From Clostridiales bacterium (lineage in GTDB: Bacteria; Bacillota; Clostridia; Peptostreptococcales; Anaerovoracaceae), in contig WRFF01000114.1 in the NCBI GenBank assembly GCA_009778945.1, positions 1 through 5,502 on the forward strand: a stretch of DNA of 5,502 nucleotides. The letters are read 5' to 3'. The notes beneath the pieces are model-generated. The model was given only the letters and a program-made list of their open reading frames with translations. It searched no databases and was not told the DNA's origin. Shown in pieces: positions 1 to 5,502 of the stretch. A program made the translations under genes and the position numbers. Position 1 is the first letter of the stretch, and each line of letters opens with the position of its first letter.

Positions 1-3000
1 AACGGACGCGATGCGCACGCGCACCAGTTTGGACTGATGGCGGCCGATCGTATTGTACGTCAGCGCAGGCGCGTGTTCGTCAGGATCCGCGATTTGTCCG
101 CCTGGAAGCAACCCGAGTTTCACGAGTGCCTGGAAGCCGTTGCAGACGCCGAGCATGAGCCCTTCCCGGCGTTCCAGCAGATCGGCGACCGCATCTTGCA
201 TCCGGGGATTGCGAAAGACCGCTGCGATAAATTTCGCCGAACCTTCGGGTTCGTCGCCTCCGGAAAACCCGCCGGGGATCATGATGATCTGACATTTTTT
301 GATCTCTTCCGCCATGCGTGCGATCGACTTTTCCAACGCGTCCGGGCCGTGTGTGCGCAAACCTGTGAGATGTACTTCCGCGCCCGCGCGCTCAAAGGCC
401 CGGCGGCTGTCTTCCTCGCAGTTCGTCCCCGGAAAGATGGGAATGAATACGCGCGGTTTTGTGATATGGATGGCTTGCGTTTTCGCACGCACAGGCATGC
501 GTTCCGCATATTCAAGTACGGGAATCTCCGTTTCCGGAACGGCGCCCGGCGCCGCTTCCACCGGAAAGACCGAAACAAGCGGCGTTTCCCAACGATTCAA
601 AATCTCGGAAAGCGGCAGCGAAAGCGGTGTTTTAGCTGCGGAGCCGGGCGACGGAGGCGCCTCACATCCCAAGCGCTCATCCAAAGCGTCTCCGGGGTTT
701 CGTATCTCGATCTCCGCGGTTTCAATCGTCTCACCGACGACGGCCGCGTCTAATCCGTGAAAAAGTTTTTCCACATCTTCCGCAGCGTCTGTTTCAAACA
801 GCAGGCTCCCGTAATTTTCATACAGGAGATCGCGTTTCGACGGCGCATAGAGCGCGGCGCCGATCCCGTTCCCAAACGCCATCCTCGACGCCGCCGTGAA
901 TAAGCCGCCCGCGCCGATCGAGGAAGCCGACAAGATACGGCCGGCTTGCGCGAGCTCGTATACGCGCGCCGCGTTCCTGCGGAAAGCCGTGAAATCCGGC
1001 ATATGGTGTTCGTCCCGCCCGCAACGCAGCAGCACAAGCCGGTTTCCGGCCTTTTTGAATTCCGGCGAAAGAATATGCCGCGCGTCGCAGATGCAAACCG
1101 CGAATGAAACGAGCGTCGGTGCGACATCGATATCCCGGAAAGTGCCGCTCATGCTGTCCTTGCCGCCGATCGCGGGGATCCCGAGCGCAAGCTGCGCCTT
1201 CAGCGCGCCGAGCAACGCCATAACAGGGGCGCCCCAGCGCGTCGGCACTTGACCGAGTTTCGGAAAATATTCCTGAAACGAAAGGCGTGCGGAGAGCGCG
1301 TCGCCGCCCATCGCCGCGATGCGCGTCAGGCTCTCGAGTACCGCGTACATCGCGCCATGGAAAGGGCTCTCCTTGGAGACCCTTGGATCAAATCCGTAGG
1401 TCATGAGCGTTGCGGTATGCGTATCGCCGCTTTTCACAGGCAGTTTCGCAGCCATGCCCATCGCAGGCGTAAGCTGATGCCTGCCGCCGAAGGGCAGAAG
1501 CACGCTGCCCGCGCCGATCGTGCTGTCAAACTGTTCGATGAGGCCCCGCTTCCCGGCGCAGTTCAAATCCGAAAGCAAAGTAAAAAGTTCGCGCGCGTCC
1601 GGCTCGTAATCCTGCTCCTCCGCCGCATCCGCGTTTTTGCTGCCAATACCGCCGGGGCCTCGCCGCGTTGCCCGTCCCACCCGGATATCCTTCTCACAGA
1701 TCAGCGCCGTGCGGCGCTGCACGGCGCCGTTGGAATCGAGAAAGCTCCGCGGCAGATCGAAAATCACATCCCCGCGCCAGTACATACGGAACCTTCCCGT
1801 ATCTGTGACCTTTGCGACTTCGGTTACTTCGACATTCTCTTCCGCAGCGAATTTCGCAAAGATCGCCGCGTCCTCTTTCGAAACAACGACCGCCATGCGT
1901 TCCTGACTTTCGGAAATCGCCAGCTCCGTGCCGTCCAATCCTTCGTATTTTTTCAAAACAGCGTCAAGATCGACGTCGAGGCTCGGCGCGAGTTCGCCGA
2001 TCGCGACGGAGACGCCGCCCGCGCCGAAATCGTTGCAGCGTTTGATAAGGCGCGCCGCTTCCGGCCTCCGGAACAGCCGTTGAATATCCCGCTCCACAGG
2101 CGGATTGCCCTTTTGCACCTCGGCGCCGGCCGTCTGAAGGGATTCCTCCGTATGCTCTTTGGAACTTCCCGTCGCGCCGCCGATGCCATCGCGCCCCGTG
2201 CGCCCGCCGACAAGCAGCACCGCGTCCCCGCGTACGGGCCGGTCACGCCGCACGCTGTTCGCAGGCGCCGCTCCGATGACCGCGCCGATTTCAAGCCGCT
2301 TTGCGACATAGGTTTCGTCGTATATCTCGTCCACAAACCCGGTCGCCACCCCGATTTGATTACCATACGAACTGTAGCCCTTCGCCGCGCCGCGCGTGAT
2401 TTGATACTGTGTCAGCTTGCCCGGCAGCGTATGCTCGGCCGCCGTTCCGGGGTCACCGCTGCCCGTCACGCGCATCGCCTGATAGACGTAAGCCCGCCCG
2501 GAAAGCGGGTCGCGGATCGCGCCGCCAAGGCAGGTTGCCGCACCGCCGAACGGCTCAATCTCCGTCGGATGGTTGTGCGTCTCATTTTTGAACATCACGA
2601 GCCAATCCTCTTTCACGGGTTTCGTGTCTTTCGCCCCTTTCACCGGTACGATCTCCGCTTTCACGCGGATGCTCGAGGCGTTGATCTCTTCCGATTCGTC
2701 CAGATCGGGAATCACGCCGCGTTTCTTCAGCGTCTTTGCACCGATTGTCGCGAGATCCATGAGCGTGACCGGGCGCGTCGCCGCGGCCACGGCGCCGTAA
2801 ACCTCTTCACGCGCCTTCCAATAATCATCCCATGCGCTTTGCACCGCGGCCACAAGTCCTTCGCCTTCAAAATCCACTTCCGTCAGCTCGGTGAGGAAGG
2901 TCGTATGGCGGCAGTGATCCGACCAGTAAGTGTCAATCACCCGCAGTTCCGTGACGGTGGGGTCGCGAAATTCTACGCTTTGAAAATGCTCCCGCACGAA

Positions 3001-3621
3001 CGCGAGATCCTCACGGCACATCGCAAAACCCATGGATGCTGCCAGTTCGGACAGTTGTCCCTCGTCCATCTGTCGAAATCCTTCGACAATGCGCACCGGC
3101 GCGGGGTCGGTCAGCAAAAGCGAAAGCGTCTCCGGTTTTTCAAAGCCCGTTTCGCGCGAGTCCACCGGATTGATGCAATAACGCTTGATGCGGTCCCGTA
3201 TCTCATTCGAAAGCGCGCCCTCGACCACGATGATTTTCGCGCAGCGTACGATAGGCTCCGCTTCAGCCGCGCCAGCTTCAGCTGGCGTCACATCCCAGGC
3301 GGGCGCAAGCAACCGGATGCAGGTCTCCGCCGAATCCGCGCGCTGGTCGAATTGCCCGGGCAGATATTCGATCCCAAAAACAAACGCGCCCTCCGGCGCC
3401 TCAAACCGCTCGTCCGTCACCGTATCGAGATTCGGCTCCGAGAAGACGAGGGCTTTCGCGCGCTCAAACAGCGCGTCGTCCACGTTCTCCACATCGTACC
3501 GCTGCACCAGGCGCACACGCTGAAGCCCCGCAATTCCAAGATTTTCTTTCAGTTCTTTTTTCAGAATCTGCGCGCCTGTATCAAATCCGTCGCGTTTTTC
3601 GACATATATTCTGCGTACCAT
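1..3621 (-). CDS. purL: Phosphoribosylformylglycinamidine synthase, single-chain form with fused glutaminase domain (3' end cut by window)
   Basis: This enzyme catalyses the fourth step of de novo purine synthesis in the cytoplasm: FGAR, glutamine and ATP give FGAM, glutamate, ADP and phosphate. The frame is open from the ATG at 3621 to the window edge, 1,207 codons without a stop. An N-terminal PurS-like/linker region (about 1-200) is followed by SDHCRHTTF (234-242), ETHNHPTE (347-354), the glycine-rich GGRTGRDGIGGATGSS (472-487), CNDFGAGG (529-536), and GGKDSMSG (819-826) in the second synthetase half. The glutaminase domain begins near 1055 with FPGTNCEED (1063-1071) and carries the nucleophile Cys1160 in GVCNGFQ. 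The catalytic His and Glu lie beyond position 1, and I estimate 80-100 residues are missing. These motifs lie in one frame, so there is no sign of a frameshift. Fusion of the PurQ-like domain matches the clostridial/streptococcal clade, unlike the split PurS/PurL/PurQ of Bacillus. Identification is firm. The gene is divergent from the radical SAM gene. Confidence 0.97.
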   Translation of the reverse strand, partial: MVRRIYVEKRDGFDTGAQILKKELKENLGIAGLQRVRLVQRYDVENVDDALFERAKALVFSEPNLDTVTDERFEAPEGAFVFGIEYLPGQFDQRADSAETCIRLLAPAWDVTPAEAGAAEAEPIVRCAKIIVVEGALSNEIRDRIKRYCINPVDSRETGFEKPETLSLLLTDPAPVRIVEGFRQMDEGQLSELAASMGFAMCREDLAFVREHFQSVEFRDPTVTELRVIDTYWSDHCRHTTFLTELTEVDFEGEGLVAAVQSAWDDYWKAREEVYGAVAAATRPVTLMDLATIGAKTLKKRGVIPDLDESEEINASSIRVKAEIVPVKGAKDTKPVKEDWLVMFKNETHNHPTEIEPFGGAATCLGGAIRDPLSGRAYVYQAMRVTGSGDPGTAAEHTLPGKLTQYQITRGAAKGYSSYGNQIGVATGFVDEIYDETYVAKRLEIGAVIGAAPANSVRRDRPVRGDAVLLVGGRTGRDGIGGATGSSKEHTEESLQTAGAEVQKGNPPVERDIQRLFRRPEAARLIKRCNDFGAGGVSVAIGELAPSLDVDLDAVLKKYEGLDGTELAISESQERMAVVVSKEDAAIFAKFAAEENVEVTEVAKVTDTGRFRMYWRGDVIFDLPRSFLDSNGAVQRRTALICEKDIRVGRATRRGPGGIGSKNADAAEEQDYEPDARELFTLLSDLNCAGKRGLIEQFDSTIGAGSVLLPFGGRHQLTPAMGMAAKLPVKSGDTHTATLMTYGFDPRVSKESPFHGAMYAVLESLTRIAAMGGDALSARLSFQEYFPKLGQVPTRWGAPVMALLGALKAQLALGIPAIGGKDSMSGTFRDIDVAPTLVSFAVCICDARHILSPEFKKAGNRLVLLRCGRDEHHMPDFTAFRRNAARVYELAQAGRILSASSIGAGGLFTAASRMAFGNGIGAALYAPSKRDLLYENYGSLLFETDAAEDVEKLFHGLDAAVVGETIETAEIEIRNPGDALDERLGCEAPPSPGSAAKTPLSLPLSEILNRWETPLVSVFPVEAAPGAVPETEIPVLEYAERMPVRAKTQAIHITKPRVFIPIFPGTNCEEDSRRAFERAGAEVHLTGLRTHGPDALEKSIARMAEEIKKCQIIMIPGGFSGGDEPEGSAKFIAAVFRNPRMQDAVADLLERREGLMLGVCNGFQALVKLGLLPGGQIADPDEHAPALTYNTIGRHQSKLVRVRIASV

Positions 3622-3630
3622 GAAATTTCA

Positions 3631-3639
3631 CTCTTCTCC
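3631..3639 (-). promoter_or_regulatory. Ribosome binding site of purL (weak, long spacing)
   Basis: On the minus strand the sequence GGAGAAGAG precedes the ATG at 3621. The GGAG core is 14 bases from the start codon, which is long, while the GAG at the near end is 9 bases away. No other in-frame start with a better site is visible nearby. The N-terminus MVRRIYVEKRDGF also looks like a proper family start. Confidence 0.6.
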
Positions 3640-3685
3640 GATAATAATTATAATTTTCAGAAGATATTAGATTATTGCTGCATTT

Positions 3686-3714
3686 ATTTTATCACTGATT
3701 CGGTTTTCCCGCAA
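3686..3714 (-). promoter_or_regulatory. Predicted sigma-A promoter of purL
   Basis: Read on the minus strand, TTGCGG (3709-3714) is separated by exactly 17 bases from TAAAAT (3686-3691), with a TGA just before the -10 box, which gives an extended -10. Transcription would start near 3679 and leave an untranslated leader of about 57 bases. That is too short for a typical purine riboswitch with its expression platform. A TATAAT closer to the gene (in the AT-rich stretch near 3645-3655) lacks a convincing -35 box and is the second choice. Confidence 0.6.
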
Positions 3715-3734
3715 AGGGATTTTGAGGAAACTCC

Positions 3735-3763
3735 TTTATATCTGTGACAAATCCGAATATAAT
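3735..3763 (+). promoter_or_regulatory. Predicted sigma-A promoter of the radical SAM gene
   Basis: A perfect -10 box TATAAT (3758-3763) follows a weaker -35 box TTTATA (3735-3740) with a 17-base spacer. Transcription would start near 3770, giving a leader of about 31 bases that contains a run of nine T (3774-3782). The -10 box overlaps the TTG codon at 3763, which argues against translation starting at that TTG and for the ATG at 3802. The -35 box lies about 20 bases from the -35 box of the divergent purL promoter, so a factor bound between them could affect both genes. Confidence 0.6.
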
Positions 3764-3801
3764 TGACGTATGGTTTTTTTTTCGACAGGCAGGCTTTTGT
3801 T

Positions 3802-4671
3802 ATGGTCTATGAAGGAAATATTTATCGGCCGCCGAGTGAGGCGCATTCGTTGATTGTACAGGCGACGATCGGTTGTGCGCATAACAGTTGCGCCTTTTGC
3901 AGCATGTACAAGGATAAGCAGTTTCGCGCACGGCCCACAGACGAAGTGATCGCGGATCTGCGTGAGGCGCGGAGCCTTTATTCCCGAATCAATCGTGTCT
4001 TTCTCGCCGACGGCGACGCGCTCGTCCTTCCGGCGGACAGTCTGCTTGCGCTATGTACGGAAATCCGCGCGCTTTTCCCGGAATGCGAGCGCGCATCGCT
4101 TTACGGCACGCCGCAGGATGCGCTGCGTAAAACGCCGGAAGAACTGCGGGCGCTCGCGGAAGCCGGACTTGGAATCGTGTATATCGGAGCGGAGTCGGGA
4201 GATGATACGGTGCTTTCCCGAATCAATAAAGGCGTGACCGCAAAGGAGATCATTCAGGCGATTCAAAAAATCGAAAACGCCGGGATCGCCGCTTCCGTCA
4301 CCTTTATCTCCGGGCTCGGCGGCCCGGAGCGGTCGGAGGAACACGCGGCCGGCTGCGCACGCGTTATCTCGGAAGCCGAACCGGCCTACGCGTCCCTGCT
4401 GACGCTGCTGCTCGAACCCGGCGCACCGATGTATGAGGAGCTGCGGCGCGGCAACTTCGAATTCATGACGCCGGAGCAGATCGCCGGGGAAACGCTGCTT
4501 TTATTGGATCGTGCAAGGCCGCGAAAGGATTGCGTATTTCGCAGCAACCACGCGTCCAATTATGTGTCCCTCAGGGGTACGCTGCCGCACGACAATGACC
4601 GGCTGATTGAAACGCTGAAAACCGCGCTGGCAAAAGGCGCCTTCAAAAACGACCATTTCCGGTTATTATAG
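3802..4671 (+). CDS. Radical SAM protein of unknown function
   Basis: This is a 289-residue radical SAM enzyme, a class that uses a 4Fe-4S cluster to split S-adenosylmethionine and start radical chemistry. The cluster motif is CX4CX2C at Cys25, Cys30 and Cys33, in GCAHNSCAFCSMYKDK. The first two cysteines are four residues apart rather than the classical three. Further barrel motifs follow: ADGDALVLP (69-77), the GAESGDD segment (129-135), and a conserved-looking C-terminal block SNHASNYVSLRGTLPHD (248-264). No B12-binding, SPASM or TRAM domain is present, and the length fits a bare radical SAM barrel plus a short tail. Related proteins are often labelled Fe-S oxidoreductase (COG1032-like) or, I think wrongly, coproporphyrinogen III oxidase. 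I assign no substrate. The frame is also open from a TTG at 3763, but that codon overlaps the predicted -10 box. The ATG at 3802 has a modest AGG eight bases upstream and gives the usual MVYEGNIYRPPSEA start. No hairpin terminator follows the stop. Confidence 0.9.
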   Translation: MVYEGNIYRPPSEAHSLIVQATIGCAHNSCAFCSMYKDKQFRARPTDEVIADLREARSLYSRINRVFLADGDALVLPADSLLALCTEIRALFPECERASLYGTPQDALRKTPEELRALAEAGLGIVYIGAESGDDTVLSRINKGVTAKEIIQAIQKIENAGIAASVTFISGLGGPERSEEHAAGCARVISEAEPAYASLLTLLLEPGAPMYEELRRGNFEFMTPEQIAGETLLLLDRARPRKDCVFRSNHASNYVSLRGTLPHDNDRLIETLKTALAKGAFKNDHFRLL

Positions 4672-4695
4672 AAGGAATACGGATAACTGCTTCCA

Positions 4696-4846
4696 TGACA
4701 GGAGCACAATAGGATTTTGGCATGTTTTTTCGGTTATGGATGAATTTTTCTCAAAATAATGCTGTTTTTACCTGTTTTTCGGCTTAATTCGCAAAAAATC
4801 GTCCATAACCGCAATTTCTTGCCATTTAGTACCTGTGCGCCTGTCA
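4696..4846. repeat. 151-base imperfect palindrome, MITE-like element or remnant
   Basis: The two halves are inverted copies of each other without gaps about a centre at 4771. The ends are TGACAGG (4696-4702) and CCTGTCA (4840-4846). An inner block CGGTTATGGA (4731-4740) is matched perfectly by TCCATAACCG (4802-4811). By hand count about 40 of the 65 outer arm positions pair, and pairing stops abruptly outside the end heptamers. The apex carries two copies of CTGTTTTT ten bases apart (4762-4769, 4772-4779). There is no open frame. A short non-coding element with long inverted arms and defined ends fits a non-autonomous transposable element. I see no clear target duplication, so it may be old, or it may be a structured RNA or terminator-like region instead. 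Confidence 0.6.
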
Positions 4847-4872
4847 GATCCCGTCGATTGCTTCGAAATAGC

Positions 4873-4900
4873 TTGACAAATGTCCGAAATTTGATATCAT
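4873..4900 (+). promoter_or_regulatory. Strong predicted sigma-A promoter of the SPFH gene
   Basis: A consensus -35 box TTGACA (4873-4878) is followed after 16 bases by TATCAT (4895-4900), which matches TATAAT at five of six positions. Transcription would start near 4907. The -10 box lies inside the left half of the palindromic operator and the likely start point inside its right half, so a bound repressor would block RNA polymerase directly. Confidence 0.75.
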
Positions 4901-4914
4901 TATGATATCAAATT
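4888..4914. promoter_or_regulatory. Perfect 27-base palindromic operator with two TGATATCA boxes
   Basis: Thirteen-base arms match perfectly around a single central T at 4901. Each arm contains TGATATCA (4892-4899 and 4903-4910), which is itself a palindrome, so the site is both an inverted and a direct repeat with box centres 11 bases apart. That is one helical turn and would place two protein dimers on the same DNA face. Overlap with the -10 box and predicted start point indicates repression. Tandem 8-base palindromes recall MetJ met boxes, and the 11-base spacing recalls Arc half-sites, so a ribbon-helix-helix regulator is my preferred but unproven reading. Confidence 0.8.
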
Positions 4915-4926
4915 GATTTTAACTGC

Positions 4927-4931
4927 GGAGG
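4927..4931 (+). promoter_or_regulatory. Ribosome binding site of the SPFH gene
   Basis: GGAGG lies five bases before the ATG at 4937, a strong if slightly close Shine-Dalgarno sequence. It fixes the start codon, since no other start in this frame has a comparable site. Confidence 0.85.
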
Positions 4932-4936
4932 TTGAT

Positions 4937-5502
4937 ATGAAAACAGACAATGCCGCCACCGAAACGCGGCAACAGAACGAGGAGAGGATTGTGTCCCATG
5001 TGCCGGGTATGCTGATCCTGATTTTGGATATAGTGGTCACAGCTGCGCTCACTGTATTGCTCATTACTGTGGGAACCGCCTGGCTGCTTGACGGGGCATA
5101 CCCTGCCGCCAGCCCTGTGATTTTCTTCATTGCTATCATATGGTACGCTTTCCCTTGCTATATGCTCCTTATCGGCCTAAAGATCGTCAAGCCAAACGAA
5201 GCCTATGTATTTACGCTCTTCGGAAAATATCACGGCAGCCTGACAAAAGAAGGCTTCTATTTTGTCAACCCGTTCGTTTCGGCAACGAACCCTTTGAAAC
5301 CTTCACTGTATTGGCAGGCCGTCTCCGCAAGCTCGATAAAGCTCACTGCGGGGCCAAAGGATGGCGAAAAAACCTCGTCTTCTTCATCGACCAAGTCGAA
5401 TAAAATCTCGACGAAGGTCATGACGCTGAACAACAACAAGCAGAAGATAAACGACCTGCTCGGCAACCCCATCGAAATCGGCATCGTAGTCATATGGCGC
5501 GT
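4937..5502 (+). CDS. SPFH/band 7 domain membrane protein (3' end cut by window)
   Basis: The first 188 codons of an SPFH (stomatin/prohibitin/flotillin/HflK-C) protein are present. Such proteins are membrane-anchored scaffolds that form ring or cage assemblies and organise membrane domains or proteases. I cannot say which role applies here. A charged, polar N-terminus (1-20) is followed by two hydrophobic segments (about 24-51 and 60-82), then the SPFH domain from about 83: KPNEAYVFTLFGKYHGSL and EGFYFVNPF (105-113) resemble the first strands of the fold, and NDLLGNPIEIGIVVIWR (172-188) is a typical later segment. Between them sits a serine-, lysine- and asparagine-rich stretch (144-160) that is probably a surface loop. 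The two-helix anchor resembles a subgroup seen in Clostridia and Bacteroides. Start is set by GGAGG at 4927. The gene has its own promoter with an overlapping palindromic operator and is likely the first of an operon extending past the right edge. Confidence 0.9.
   Translation, partial: MKTDNAATETRQQNEERIVSHVPGMLILILDIVVTAALTVLLITVGTAWLLDGAYPAASPVIFFIAIIWYAFPCYMLLIGLKIVKPNEAYVFTLFGKYHGSLTKEGFYFVNPFVSATNPLKPSLYWQAVSASSIKLTAGPKDGEKTSSSSSTKSNKISTKVMTLNNNKQKINDLLGNPIEIGIVVIWR

Noticed and set aside
37..1252. Several further open frames of 79-238 codons on both strands in the 5'-most part of the window
   Set aside because: All overlap the PurL frame in other phases, have biased arginine-rich translations, and lack plausible ribosome binding sites or known motifs.
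3725..3735. AGGA-AAC-TCCT inverted repeat between the divergent promoters as an operator
   Set aside because: Four-base arms are too short to call as a site without comparative support, so it is only mentioned under the purL control finding.
1249..3747. An 832-codon open frame on the plus strand opposite purL
   Set aside because: It lies antisense to a well-recognised PurL frame that carries all expected motifs. Its translation is rich in Arg, His and Ala with no domain I recognise, as expected from the complement of GC-rich codons. It also runs through the purL start and the divergent promoter region.
3763..3801. A TTG start giving the radical SAM protein 13 extra residues
   Set aside because: The TTG overlaps the predicted -10 box and would lie upstream of the transcript. 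The extra residues are not typical of the family, whereas the ATG at 3802 is.
4696..4846. Rho-independent terminator for the radical SAM gene
   Set aside because: The palindrome is long and poorly paired in places, with no GC-rich stem ending in a T-run at either edge. Terminator function is therefore not supported by its form.
4900..5139. A 79-codon minus-strand frame opposite the SPFH gene
   Set aside because: It is antisense to a clear SPFH frame with a strong ribosome binding site and membrane segments. It also overlaps the operator.
5140..5493. Open frames of 87 codons (plus) and 78 codons (minus) inside the SPFH gene
   Set aside because: Both are out-of-phase shadows of the SPFH coding sequence, with no own start signals or recognisable motifs.

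Overview
The window reads as a piece of chromosome from a moderately GC-rich member of the Firmicutes, most likely a clostridial gut-type lineage. Three things point there. The purL gene is the long single-chain form with a fused glutaminase domain, as found in Clostridia and some lactic acid bacteria. The promoters are AT-rich with near-consensus sigma-A boxes. The radical SAM and SPFH proteins resemble families I associate with Clostridia. This placement is inference, since no rRNA or other strong marker is present.

Layout. Positions 1-3621 (minus strand) hold the first 1,207 codons of purL, which runs off the left edge before its glutaminase domain is complete. Positions 3622-3801 form a 180-base AT-rich divergent control region with a predicted promoter for each direction. 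Positions 3802-4671 (plus) encode a 289-residue radical SAM protein with an intact cluster motif and no assigned function. Positions 4672-4936 contain no gene. They hold a 151-base imperfect palindrome that looks like a small non-autonomous mobile element or its remnant, then a strong promoter whose -10 box lies inside a perfect 27-base palindrome built from two TGATATCA boxes one helical turn apart. Positions 4937-5502 (plus) encode the start of an SPFH/band 7 membrane protein that runs off the right edge.

How the parts relate. purL and the radical SAM gene share a control region but no obvious pathway. The SPFH gene has its own promoter with what appears to be a tight repressor site, so it is probably the first gene of a separately controlled unit. 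The tandem 8-base palindromes fit a small ribbon-helix-helix (Arc/MetJ-type) repressor, possibly encoded just downstream and outside the window. That is the most interesting lead here, and it cannot be tested from this sequence alone. The long plus-strand open frames opposite purL are antisense shadows and are not annotated as genes.
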